64,000 nt of DNA from Moringa oleifera (taxonomy: Eukaryota > Streptophyta > Magnoliopsida > Brassicales > Moringaceae), in assembly GCA_021397835.1 (NCBI GenBank), contig JAJFZO010000034.1, positions 746,501 through 810,500 on the forward strand, in the 5' to 3' direction. How positions within the stretch are numbered: position 1 is the stretch's first letter; each line of letters opens with the position of its first letter. Below, piece by piece: positions 35,931-47,607 of the stretch. Under the pieces are notes generated by a model. That model had not been told where the DNA came from. It did no database searches and worked only from the letters and a program-made list of their open reading frames with translations. Both the position numbers and the translations under genes were made by a program.

Positions 35931-36199
35931 TTTAAGTGTAAGAAGATCTTTTAATTTTGAGTAACTTACGTGTATAATGAGACTTTTATGTTTTTAAAAA
36001 GGATATTTACTTATCTATGGATGTTTATTTATTTATGAATATTAGTCATTTATGGATGTTTATTTATTTATAGATGTTTACTTATATATGAATGTTTTTT
36101 TATCTATATATGTGTTTATTTTGGGTAATTTAAGTATAGTAAGACACTAATATTTCATTATTTTTAATTATATTTTTATTATGAAATTGTATGATAAGT

Positions 36200-37620
36200 T
36201 TTATCTGCAATGGATATTGATAATATTTTATTAAAAGATGATGCATGTACCTTTGATGAATTTTCATCTGATTCAAGTGATAATGAATTAGCTAAGCTAT
36301 TCATAACTAATATGATTTATGATCACAATTGAAAATTTTTAAATAAGAACAAGTTACAAAATATCTATATTAATTGATCGTGAATTTATTCCTAAGGTAT
36401 TAAATGGATCTGAACCGATTTGCTTTGAGTTATTTTGAATGGAAAGCATACGTTGTGTCAATCTTTATAATGAAATGAAGGGAAAATATTACCTACGTGA
36501 CTTAAAGGATGTGCTTCTCAAGGAAAAAATTGTTATATTTTTGTTTATGATTAGATATGATGCTCGCCATAGAGTGCTTTCAAATCGCTTTTAGCACTTC
36601 ACAAAAATAGTTTTTCGTTATTTTAAGAAAGTACTGAGAGTAGTATATTGACTAAGAAAAAAATTGATAAAACAAAAGTCTGTAGAATTACTTATAGAAT
36701 TAAAGATAACCAAATATGTCATCCTTGGTTCAAGATATGAATTTTATTAATTACTATATATATATATATATTCTCTTTATTTTTTGATATGGTTTTAATT
36801 TATTTTATTTGGGTTACATTTATGAAATTGTTTAGGTGCAATTATTGGTACACATATAAGTGCACAGGTTCCTGGTAAGAAACAAACATCATGTAGACGT
36901 AGATACCTAATTGTCACTCAAAATGTTATGTATGTTTGTGATTTCAATTTGAAGTTCATATATATGTATTTGGGGTCGGAAGGAAGTGTACACAATGCAA
37001 AAGTTTTCATAGATGCAGTTACCAATCCAAATACAAAATTTTGATGGCCATCTAGGGGTGAATACTATATTATTGAAATTATCTTATGTTGATGAAATGA
37101 ATAATTTATTATATTAAACATTAATGTATACTTGTTATTGTAGGTTCATTCTATCTTGTGGATTCTGGATATTCTTGCACTAGAGGTTTTCTTCCTCCTA
37201 AGAAAGGCTAAAAATATCATGCTCAAGAATATAGAGATCAAAGTAGACAACCAACAAGTCGTGAAGAGTTATTTAATTATAGGCACTCATCGTTAAGAAT
37301 GACAATTGAGCATATGCTTTGAAATCTTGAATAATGAATTTCTTATTTTGAAGTTAATGCTTCTATATAAACCTTTTAGGCAGCAATTCATAGTGATAAC
37401 ATGTTATACTATTCATAATTATATATGAAAATAAAATTTATATGATGATTTATTTATAATATGAAAAGATATGGATCCTACAGAAATAAAGGTTATGAAT
37501 GAAACTTCTGGCATAGAAGAAATAAGCTCCAATGATAACAACTTATGAAGGTTATCTAATCAAGGTATAGCAGAAATAATAATATATCGTGATCATATTA
37601 TAAATTGGATGTGGACACAA
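36200..37620 (+). pseudogene. Harbinger (HARBI1-type) DDE transposase pseudogene
   Basis: Fragments in different frames match the plant Harbinger nuclease in order: GAIIGTHISAQVPGKKQTSC at about 36837 (first acidic region, with a D-to-I change from the usual GAIDGTH), TQNVMYVCDFNLKF, GSEGSVHNAKVFIDAVTNPN, then YLVDSGYSCTRGFLPP (the family's VDSGY) at about 37150, YHAQEYRDQSRQPTSREELF and NYRHSSLRMTIE. A C-terminal tail (MNETSGIEEISSND) follows. Stops within nearly every block and the changed catalytic region show it is dead. A (TA)n run lies at about 36755-36772. Confidence 0.8.
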
Positions 37621-38425
37621 TGTTACAAATTTGAAGTTTAGTTTATCCAATTGGATTTGTCAAATTGTAGTCTTTCTTTTGCATAAGTTATAATTGTAAT
37701 GGTTTTAAATGTTATTTCATATTTATGTTTGAAAAAATATTTATAAGTAACTTGTATTATGATTTGCTTTACGTTTATTTTTTAAATAAATTCTTAAAAA
37801 TTTATACATACAGGGTTTATAGTAAATTATCAATCTATAGTTTACTTTTCTTGATCGATTGGTAAGAGCTAGTTAATATTATACCAAGGGATATTTTTCT
37901 TTAGAAGTTGGAACTTCTTAAATCAGTTGCTGCATATGTTAATAAATATTTTTAGGTTATTAAAGTTAAAGTGTTGTTTTTCATAAATTAGTACTTAGTA
38001 ACTAATATGACTTCCATTATATAATGCACCAAAAAAAAAAAAATCATTACATTCATCAAAAACCCACAAGCACAAGCACAAACATGATGTATAAAAAAAT
38101 AAAATATTAGCACAAACATTTTATATTATCTCCTAAAATATATCTATTTTTTTTACATAATCATTAAAATCACAAAATGAAGTTAAAAATTACAAATCAT
38201 AAAACGAAGTTAAAAAAGTAAAAGTTTTCTATTTTTTTGCTTTAAACATATTCTTAAAACAAATTTATCAAATAGTTTTTTTTTATTTTTTAATTTTCAA
38301 ATTTATTTTTAAAATAATATTATCAAACAAGGTTTTTTCATTTTTTTCTCAAAAATAACTCTTAAAAATTACTTTTAAAAATAATTTTTAAAAACAAAAA
38401 AACTAAAACATAATCAAACATGTCC

Positions 38426-39486
38426 TAAATCTCTTATACTACAACACTAAAGTTGATTTACGGCAACATTTTATCTTTTAATAAATTTTGATTTTTAAAA
38501 AATATAAAATAAACTCTTTATTAATTAGATTCAATTAGATTTTAATATAAAATGATTATGAAATATTAAGAATATTTTTATTAATAAAATATCTAAAAAT
38601 TGAATCAAATAGATTTTATATTTTATTTCTAATTTATCTCTTAAATTTCAATAATTTTTTACTCATAAATTTTTTTAATAAAATTTTTAAATTTTAATCG
38701 TCTAATTTTATAAAAAAACATTTTATTATTCAAAATTTTTTAAATATTTTGTATAGTTTGAATATTATTTTACATCAATAAATTCAAATATTGTAAAAAA
38801 TTCTTATTTTGAATATTTTAAATTTTTAAATTTTTTAATAAAGTTCAATCTAACCTAAATTAATAAATTAATTTTTAAAATTTTTAAAAAATTAAAGTTT
38901 ATTTTAAAAAATTAAATATAATTTTATATAATTTTTATTTAAATTTTATTTTTTTAAAAGAAGCTCTTTCCTTGATAACATGTAATAATATCAATGTGCT
39001 AAATATTTGGGTAAATATAAAATCAAGCTATAAAATATATCAATTATTTTTCAATTTGATCTAAACTAAATTATATAAAAAATTAAAAATATTTTTCATT
39101 GTTGAAATGTTTTAAAAATGAATCATATGAATTTTATACTATATTTTGAATTCATTCTTCAATTTTAAATAATTTTTGATTCACAAGTTATTTTTTAAGT
39201 TAATTACACTAATGAAACATATATTTTGCTCATGATCTGAAGTCGAGACTTACGAAAAAAATTATGGTTATTTAAAATTTATGTAATTAGTCTAATATTC
39301 TTTTAAAACATTATCAAAACAAATAAAATATTTATTTTTCATATTAAATAAGAATCTTACATTGATAATTTAATAAATAAATATAATTTTTTTGTAGGTC
39401 TTAATTTAAAATCGTAAGTAAAAAATGTAAGTTTTTTATATAATTAACTTTTATCTTTTATATTAAAAAATTTAATTTTAAAAAAA
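38426..39486. other. AT-rich spacer in the transposon island
   Basis: Very AT-rich, no reading frame. A weak inverted pair around 39240-39290 and 39370-39410 might be another worn MITE, but is too diverged to call. Confidence 0.4.
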
Positions 39487-40028
39487 TATAATTTTAGATA
39501 AAAGTCTCATAAAATATTAATATTTATCTGATGTTACTAATAGAACTTTCATATTCAAAAAGTGATAAATCAAACCTTAACTTATTAATTTGATATAAAT
39601 TAAACATTATCAAAAAATTTTAAAATTAAAGGTACTCAAATTGAAGATCTTATATAACGAATTTTAACTGTAAATTTTTCATAGATTTAAATAAATATTC
39701 AAGTTATTATCACATAAAAGTTTCATAATTTTTTAAGTATTAAATATATATTTTTTAAAAAATTATAATATCAAAATTTTTAAAAATAATAAAATTATAA
39801 AATTTTTTATAATAATAGTTTTAATTTTATATTTATAAAAAATTTTAAGTCAAAATTCGTTGTATAAGATTTTTAATTTTAATAATCCTAATTTTTAAAT
39901 TTTTAATAAGATTTAATTTAAATCAAATTGATAGATCAAATTTCGATTGATCACTTTTTAAATATAAAGGTTCGTTTGTAACATAAGATAAATATCAAAA
40001 TTTTATGAGACTTTTACCCTATAATTTT
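39487..40028. mobile_element. MULE-like MITE with long terminal inverted repeats and 9-bp target duplication
   Basis: Element 39496-40019 (524 bp) flanked by identical 9-bp direct repeats TATAATTTT (39487-39495 and 40020-40028). Termini read AGATAAAAGTCTCATAAAAT on the left and GGGTAAAAGTCTCATAAAAT on the right complement. The inverted arms extend about 185 bases each, sharing ATATTTATCT, AAAAAGTGATCAATC-like, ATCAATTTGAT and CTTATA-AACGAATTTT words. A 9-bp duplication with long inverted repeats is the Mutator-like signature. No coding capacity. A related, more diverged copy lies near 61712-62210. Confidence 0.8.
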
Positions 40029-40239
40029 TTAAAAAATATTTAAATTTCAAAAAATTATTTTTTTATAATAATAAATTAAATATTATTTTAAATTTATCAA
40101 ATATTAAATTAAAATTTAGTATATGAAAATTTTAATTTAAATTTATAATAAAATTAAAATTTATGATTAATTTAAAATATAATGAAAATGGATATATTTT
40201 TATATATTTTATATTTATTATAATAGTATTTAAAAAAAA

Positions 40240-41448
40240 TTGTGCTAAATGCCCATTTACTATCCATTGTTGCAGAACCCGAGGAAACACCCAAGCCCCT
40301 GACGTCCCAACTGGGTTAGGTTCTGATCAGCATTTAGCACTCAGCACTCTCCTTCCAGTGATTGCAGCAGCAGCCGGAAGTCTGTCCCTGGTGCAACCTG
40401 GCAGAATTTGGCGAAATCGACCTGGTATCGGCGTAATTCCCTATCTCTCAAAGCCATAGCCTATCACTCTAAAGTAAGCGATTGCTTCTAACTTAAGCCT
40501 TTTTCCTTCTTTCTCAAAGTTCATCCCGTTGATTGTTTGGCATTTGTCTTTTTGATATTATTATTATGTCTTCACTTGATGTTGTTTAAGGTGTCTTTTA
40601 CAGTGTCACTGCTCGTGTTTTCTGTCTTTCTTATTGTGAAAATTTGTTTGAAATCCATGCAGACTAAGACTGGGTATAAAGTAACCCAGTTTACCAATGC
40701 ATGTGCCTTTTCGCTTTTGTTGCATGATGCAATGGTTAGTGTGTAATGCAAACTAGTTAAAGGATCATTATGTCGTTGTGTTTTCTCTTCTTCCTAGAGA
40801 AATATGGGAAAAAGAGAAGAGGTTTTGTTTCTTGAGAGTTGACAGAGAACTTGGGCTGTCAATCACAGAAAACCAGGAATAGTTTTACAGTTACCCGGTT
40901 TTCTTGATTTTCAGAAACATAATCATGAAACGTGAAATTTATTTGTGAAATGATCCTTCTCTTAAGTTTCCTGAATGTTAACCCATTGGACCCGTGAGAG
41001 ACTAAAACGTCCCTCTCAGACTAACCCTTATTTTCCCTTTTCAAATTCATTGGAAATTCCTCTATTCGAGCTATTTCACAACATTGGCTTTAAATCTTCT
41101 AAGCCATTCATGTTCGCCGCTACCTGTTGCTGGTCACATGTGATTTTGCAGCCGTCAGCAGCTTTTGGACAATCTAATTAAATAAGGTAATTTCTTGCAT
41201 AATTCATCAATTTAATGTTGAGTTGCTATGGTGCCTGCTTTTAATTGGATTTAAAGCGTTTTTTTGCATAAAAATTTTTCAATTTTTTAAACCATTGTGA
41301 ATTTGGTCAGTTGATGATTTTGAGCACCATTGCAGCAGTGGTCAGCCTTGTTGCAATTTGGTGTTTTCCGATCGTGACCAAATAGGTGATTGTAACTGTG
41401 ACGACCAATCACAACTATTATTAATATTTCCTTTGCTTTTGTAGGACA
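40240..41448 (+). promoter_or_regulatory. GC-richer 5' leader exon and intron upstream of the DUF1985 gene
   Basis: An abrupt change from AT-rich DNA to about 230 bases of balanced sequence (about 40240-40473) ending at a good donor (AAA|GTAAGC). An acceptor TTTGTAG at 41439-41445 sits directly before ACAATGGCATCT. This looks like a non-coding first exon and a 5' UTR intron. It could instead be the leader of RDM1, farther downstream (see findings). Open frames at 40163-40459, 40537-40746 and 40975-41181 have no recognised family. Confidence 0.4.
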
Positions 41449-43023
41449 ATGGCATCTCTAGACCCTAAGCTGAAATATCAGGGGAAGCATGAGTCAGCCA
41501 AGATTAGCCTTCGCTCCAATGTTGCAGATGTGGTGAGAAACATTAGAGAAAAGTTGAATGGGGTTGAAGGAAGAGGGAGGCAGAGGAGAGAGCAGTTGAT
41601 TAGAGAGTCTTGCTTTGGCAGCTTGATATTCAACCTGCCATCTCCCATTCAAATCTCTAGCCAAGTGATCCACCATTTGTTGCTTAGGCAGGTGGAGGCT
41701 ACACATGAGGGGACTTCATTCATGAGATTCCTGGTGGGAGGGAAGTTGCTGGACTTTGGTTTGGAGGATTTTCATCAGATCACTGGACTCAATATTGGGG
41801 AGGTGAAGTTCCCTAAAGAGGTGTTTACAGGCTCATCAACCATATCTAAGAGGCATTTTAACAATGCAAAAAAGATATCCATACATGAGCTGGAGTGTGC
41901 CTATTTGGACTTGGAGACTGAGGATGATGAGGAGTTTGTGAGGATGAGTATTTTGTACTTTGTGGAGTGTGGCCTCATTGGTAAGAACAAGAAAACATTA
42001 ATTGACCATAGACACTTGATGCTTGCAGACAGATTGGACTTCTTTAACCAGTTTTCATGGGGTCGAGTTATCTTCGAGTTCACCATACAGTCCTTGAAGA
42101 ATGGATTGGTTAAGTGGCGGAGCCATGGCCAGCCTGTAGGTAGGAGAACCTACAGTTTATATGGTTTTCCATATGTTCTTCAGGTATGTACATTTGATTG
42201 CTTTAAGGTTTTACTTTGATTAGGTTCAATGTAACTAACAAAATCTTATGTTTTAATTGTGTAGGTGTGGGTCTATGAGCGCATACCTCTGGCTGGTAAG
42301 AAGTATGGCTCATTAGTGGATGAGTACGTTGAGCACAGCCCACTTCTCTTGAAATGGAAGAGTGCATCAACACCACGCTCGGAGGAGGTCTCCAGCTTCT
42401 TCAATCAGTTGAAGGTAAGTGATGTTGGGTTTATTGTAGTGTGTCATGCTTATATATTTTTCAAAATGGGATGTCAATCTAACTCTTTGATTTACTTGAC
42501 GTTGTAGTTGGCAGTGGAAGTGGAGAAGCAGAAGAATGAACTGCAATCCTCCATAGACAAGCAAAAATACAAGGATGAGCATGTGGATGACAACCATGAG
42601 ATCAATGTGCCTGTCGCCTCGATGACCCGTGCTACTCTGTCTCCACCACTGAAGAGGATCAAGAGAGCCAAATTTGCCCCTAAACCATTGAGGCATCACT
42701 TGCATGATGACCTATCCCTTCAATTAGATGGTGTGCTGGACGAGGTGAGAGCTCTGAGGGTAGATGTTAGAGCGGTAAAGGTAGAGGTCTCAGAGATGCA
42801 TGGGGAGCTATCTAAGATACAACATGCAATGGATGAGGTTCTCTCATGCCTTCATAAGGCATCAGGACCTCTACCAAAGTCACAAGATGGTGATGACTTA
42901 TTTGCATTACAGGTTAGTTCGCATTTTACCCCTGTAAATTTAGAAAAATGGCCTGTCCATACAGCCCATGGCAAAAGATTGACTCAAAATTTTAACAGTT
43001 GTAATTCTGAGGAAAATGTGTAA
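41449..43023 (+). CDS. DUF1985-domain protein (transposon-related, no Ulp1 protease domain)
   Basis: Exons 41449-42183, 42265-42414 and 42508 onward, all GT-AG and in phase 0. If the third exon reads through to the stop at 43021-43023 the protein is 466 aa. A good donor at 42913 (CAG|GTTAGT) could shorten it and lead to a further exon I could not find. Residues about 50-240 carry DUF1985 features (SLIFNLPSPIQISSQVIHHL, FLVGGKLLDFGLEDFHQITG, EFVRMSILYFVECGLIGKNK). Exon 2 continues with VWVYERIPLAG. Exon 3 is lysine-rich, then a heptad-like region LDEVRALRVDVRAVKVEVSEM. DUF1985 is usually joined to a C48/Ulp1 cysteine protease in plant MULE-derived genes; none is seen here. The function is unknown. 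The intact frame beside a dead copy suggests either recency or retention. Confidence 0.75.
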
Positions 43024-44059
43024 AAATGACCTGTTCATAGTGCCTATAATGAAATGTACCTGAAAATTGGATACTTATAATCTTAAAGCCAATCATCACC
43101 TGGAAGTCAGAATTACCTTTATTTAAGAAGGAAAAGAAACGAACTGGTTCTTGGAAGCTTTAGTCTCCCATTCTTCCTAGACATCCAAGAAAAACCCAGA
43201 GAAGTGTCTGTTGTCTGTTGTCATCCATCGCATACCTTAGTTAGACTGGGTTCTGCTGCAAGCTATTTGCCGTCATCAAGTGGTGACAAGTGACAACAAA
43301 CAACTTCCCACTTCAGGATCATCTGAGGTACTCAAGGAGAACAGGTTTTTCCAGTTTGATATACCACCAAGGTTCCTGACTATCACATAGGAAGCAGAGT
43401 CCTACACAGGCAGACCTAATTTTAATAGCCGTAACGTGTTACTCCGACAGAGGTCCTTGTATAATGCTCAAGGCTTTAGATCACCTTAAAAGGTTAGTTT
43501 CACCAAATCATCTCTTTCACTTTGAAATTTATACTTCCATTCTCATCCTCAATTTTTTTGTTTTCATGCAAAATGTTGTGTTCTATTCCAATGCCCCAAA
43601 AAAAAAAAAAAATTCTATCCTGCAAAATGTCTCTTGAGCTACGAAAGAGAGTAAATTGAAGCTCTTTGTTTTGTTCATTCAGAGATCTCTGTCTATAATA
43701 TATTGACCGGTCAATATTGGAAAGAAGTAGTGCTAGTCGAAATTGTCTTGGCTGGTAAAATTTTGCAAATACCAACAAATAAGCACTTCAGTTGATATTT
43801 GGGTCATATTGCCCAAGTATTGCCTGGTATTGTCAACCAAGATATAACGTCAAAATATCGACTAAGAACTCTCTTAGTCAATATTATTTTTTCAGATCTC
43901 GACTAGTAAAGTTCACAAGTTATTGTTTTTATTTTTCACTCATTATGTTATGTATTTTTCTAAATGCTATTGGTTCTGACGTTTTGCTGTAAAATGACAC
44001 CAGATGGTTATTTGCACAGCAGTCCATGTGCTCCAGTCCAGATAACAAACAGGAGCAAC
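43024..44059. other. Spacer between the DUF1985 gene and its broken copy
   Basis: No reading frame supported. May include the 3' UTR of the first copy and 5' leader of the duplicate. Poly-A run at about 43597-43611. Confidence 0.4.
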
Positions 44060-45090
44060 ATCTGTCAATTTTGTTGAGGCAACGAGGAGGAAGGTTAAGG
44101 GGAACAAAAGGAAGCAGCTGGAGGAAGATCTGCTTTGCAACATCATATGCAACCTCCCATATGCAATTCAGTTCTCAAGTAACATGAATCACCAAATAAT
44201 GGTAAGAGAGGTTCTATGCAGCATTCCTGAGTCAGATGAGTTTCTGGTGGGCAGCATGGTGTTTTGTTTTGGCCACCAGAATTCCATAAAAGACATCAAA
44301 ATGGGAATCTGAAATCCTCACCGAATTATGATGAGGGGGAGCGCTTCGATGAAAATAACAGCATCAAGAAGTGTGAGTTAAACATTGCATAGATTGGGTT
44401 GGACATAGAAGATGATGAAGACTTTGTCAAGCTCAGAGTCACCTATTTTCTTTGAGTTGGGGTTGTTCTGGAGGGATAAGAAGATGCTGATCAATATCCG
44501 TCACCTTGAACTTGTGGAAGATTCGTACAAGTTACACAAGTTTCTATGGGAGTGTGATGACTGATTCTCTGAAGAAAGCCCCATTAACCAATAGGGTCAA
44601 ATACATACCACTTTGCTGGATTTATCTATGTTCTAAGTTTATGTAACTCTTACATTCGTTTTTTATGTGTAACCTAATGTTACTAACAAAGCTTTTTTTT
44701 TTTTTGGTTATAATATAGGTCAAAATATACGAATACATCCTGAATGTGGCATCTATGTGTGTCACACATTCTTTTCAGATACCAAGCCATTGGTCCTCAG
44801 ACTCTACAAGCTATCAGATGCTGTCATTTGAAGATTAGTCTTGCATTTTCGCAAAATTTAAGGTAAACATTCTTTGGAAACATATATATTGAGTTACAGT
44901 GCATTTATGTCTCATGTACAGGTCACTCACTGCCTCTCGATTTGATTGTTTTGTAGCTTGTGGTGCAGAAGATTCAAGTTCTAGCTGCTAATGACATTGA
45001 AAAAGTTGGAGAGATAAGGGTGATTTGGACTTATCTGTAGGGCATCCCATACGAGATTTGAATGTCTGCATAGTGTGCTAGATAATTTTA
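44060..45090 (+). pseudogene. Broken tandem copy of the DUF1985 gene
   Basis: Reads NFVEATRRKVKGNKRKQLEE, LLCNIICNLPYAIQFSS, FLVGSMVFCFGH, DIEDDEDFVKLRVTYF and KKMLINIRHLELVEDSYKLH in the same order as the intact gene's exon 1, but with frameshifts and stops. The next exon (44719-44862) starts VKIYEYI, parallel to VWVYERI. A third block starts at 44957. The first intron is recognisably homologous (AATGTTACTAACAAAGCT against AATGTAACTAACAAAATCT). So the copy arose by DNA duplication and not by retroposition. No intact protein is possible. Confidence 0.8.
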
Positions 45091-45834
45091 ATGAGGACTA
45101 ATGCCAACTATGGAGAGAGATGAAGGAGGAGGTCTCTGAATAATGGATGGAGATCTCCTGCTTACATGGATTGGTGCATGAAATGGTCTGCTTTTCGTAT
45201 ACTAGGTCAGTTGCATTGGGAGGGCTGATACAGAGGTATCAAACTGGGGGAGCCGGAGATGTCTGGGAAACAGCTGGCATGTAGGTATAAGGCAGCCAGC
45301 TGTGGCTATCCTGGGAGATGCTGGAGTACCACTCCACTTTTTTTCATGGTTCTTCTGAGCATAGCGTTTTCCATTCGCATGGATCGTGAATTAAATTTGA
45401 ATGGGTGGCATTGGTTGGTATGGAAGAGACGGCGGTTAATCATATGAAAATGATAATAACAACAAAAGAAACCTTATAAATCAGACATGATAACCACAAC
45501 TTATGATGGAAATCATTAAAATTATTTATATCTAAAGATCATATAAGGAAGACTAACATTAGAAGCATTCCATCACTGAGCTCTCCATCATCTAATAGCA
45601 TTGTTGATAAAGCCATAAATAATAGGTAAAACTTTTCTTTCTATTTTACTAGCACATTTTTTATGTGTTTTTGTGCGTCTATGCATTTTGGTTGCGTTGC
45701 GTAAAAGAAGGTTACTGTGATCTTTATGGGATTTTTGAACTTGCTCTTTGCCTTTTTATTTCAGCGAACCTGGCTTCCTTAAATATGCATAATGACTGGG
45801 GATATTTTCATTTCAGAGCTGCGATTTATTCACC
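45091..45834 (+). other. RDM1 upstream region
   Basis: Between the DUF1985 pseudogene and RDM1. An acceptor-like TTTCAG at 45811-45816, just before AGCTGCGATTTATTCACC and the ATG, implies at least one 5' UTR intron. Where the first RDM1 exon lies is unclear. No other gene seen. Confidence 0.4.
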
Positions 45835-47323
45835 ATGAAAAGGGAAATGCCCTGGGGTGATAATGTTGCTGTGATATCATCAGATGATTCTTCTTCCTCA
45901 GATGCCGATGTAGAGGTCGATGACAAGTATGCTGGAAAGCGGTTGGCTGATCAACCTGCCAACAAAATGACATTTGAAGGTTTATGATTTCTTTGGCTTT
46001 TGGAACTGAACTTTGCTATTTCTTGGTGCTCAAACAAAAGAAAGAGAAAGAAAAAGAAAAAGAAAAGTGGTCATTAGAAAAGAAAATTCTAGTCGGGATG
46101 ACAAGATTTTTTTTTTATGGATTTTCATGGAGTATGGAGTATACTTCAAACAGTTAGGGCGGTCCTTGAATATCCAAGTTCTAATAGTTTCACTGAAACT
46201 ATTCAGTAGATATTATCAGAACAAAAGAACAAGAATTTTTGTGTGTGTGTTGGGGGGGAGAGAGCATGGAGAAAGGAAGAATCCTGGTGTTATTACCTTT
46301 ATTTGACAAATACTTCACGATAAAATTATTGGAGTGTATTTTTCAAAATTCTTAATTTTTAGGTTTTAGGATATTATTTGTTTGATGAATGGAGTTGGAG
46401 TAGTTCTCTGCTAAGGGTATGGCATGAACAAATATTAAGAATGATCAGCCAATGTGTGACAATAAACTATAGCTATAACCTGGGGTGAAATGATTTGAAA
46501 CAAGTAAGAACAACAATTTGTTAGATTGCTACTTATTTGGAATAAGCTAATTCTTGTTGTCTTGATCATCAAGTCATGCAAAACATCTGAGTCTGAAGAA
46601 GTTAAAATTGCAAGTTCCTTGAAGATAGGAACTGTTCGAATTAATTCTTGCATGCCAACCATGATCAAAATTGTGGAGTCCTATTGTTGTGTTCTCAATA
46701 TTGTTGCTTTTGCAGTTGTTACTAGTTATAGATCTTCTTTCTAGGAACCTCTGCAGAAATTTGTGAGTAGTAAGTTAATATTTGATTCATTTTGGAATGT
46801 CATAATCTATTGGTTTCCTGTTTCCTTTCCTTTGCCTTGCTTTGTTCTTGTTAAGTCCTCTGCAGAAATTGCTTTCTCCTTTCCTTAATCCTTTTCTTTC
46901 ATTTGCATAACCATTACCAATCATGAATATACCCTGAATGCAGATGCATTGGTCAAAAGAGCGGAAATGTACCAGGAGTACATGAAGCAAATCCCAATCC
47001 CTACTCACCGTGGCTCAGTTATCCCATTCAGTTCATGGATAGGATTAGGCAAATCTATTAAACAGTTATATGGGCAACCATTGCATTGCCTCACTAATAT
47101 TCTGTTAAAAGAGTGGGATGAGTTGAGGTTCCACAATGAGGATACAGAACAGCCCCTGGACACCATAATTCATCCTTGTAAAGCTGAAGCTTCTGTCTGG
47201 CTCATTGAAGAAGTCCATCGAAAGACAACATCATATCATCATCTATCTAAACTCTGGCGATCAGATCCCATGTATCATGCTTTCATCGATTCCATTTTCC
47301 CAAAATTACGAGGTGGATCATAA
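45835..47323 (+). CDS. RDM1: Protein RDM1 (RNA-directed DNA methylation 1)
   Basis: Exons 45835-45979 and 46944-47323, GT-AG, 174 aa. Arabidopsis RDM1 (At3g22680) has 163 aa. It belongs to the DDR complex with DRD1 and DMS3, helps recruit RNA polymerase V to chromatin, binds single-stranded methylated DNA, and contacts AGO4 and DRM2 in RNA-directed DNA methylation. The N-terminal exon is a short acidic region ([10 protein letters not shown] then [16 protein letters not shown]), like the Arabidopsis start. The globular RDM1 domain fills exon 2: [59 protein letters not shown] and [19 protein letters not shown]. The intact frame and conserved core argue for a functional gene. It lies just downstream of a DUF1985 duplication. 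Confidence 0.96.
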
Positions 47324-47607
47324 TGGAACCTTGCATTAGTTCAGGATGGAACATTCTGTTGTTTGCCTATTCAGGAGCAATTGCAACTAGGAAGTGCTCC
47401 TCAGATTGCTGTGATTAGCATCTGCTCTTCTTTGTATTTTGTTGAGTAGGACTGGAGCTAGGAAGTGCATGCTTTTGTAAACTGGAAATTTCTATAACTT
47501 GGCAAAAATGTCTTTTGGTAGCTCACTTCTGTGAAGAAAATACTCATGGGAACTGCACAAATAAGTTGGAAGTGTATTCTATTACCATTCCTCCTCAGGA
47601 ACAGTTA
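47324..47607. other. Short convergent spacer between RDM1 and the DYW PPR gene
   Basis: Only 284 bases separate the two stop codons, so the 3' UTRs of the converging transcripts may overlap. No poly-A signal was assigned with confidence. Confidence 0.5.

Larger units (their letters stand above)
34192..38425 (+). mobile_element. Decayed autonomous PIF/Harbinger DNA transposon
   Basis: Contains relics of both Harbinger genes on the plus strand: a Myb/SANT-like protein (about 34980-35930) and a DDE transposase (about 36200-37620). The left end (AGGGTTTGTGTTATTTTTAA) resembles the reverse complement of the right end (GGACATGTTTGATTATGTTT). The right end is followed by TAA (38426-38428), the typical target, and the left is preceded by TCA, perhaps a mutated TAA. 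Boundaries are inferred from this imperfect terminal repeat. Many stops and frameshifts make the element inactive. Confidence 0.65.
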
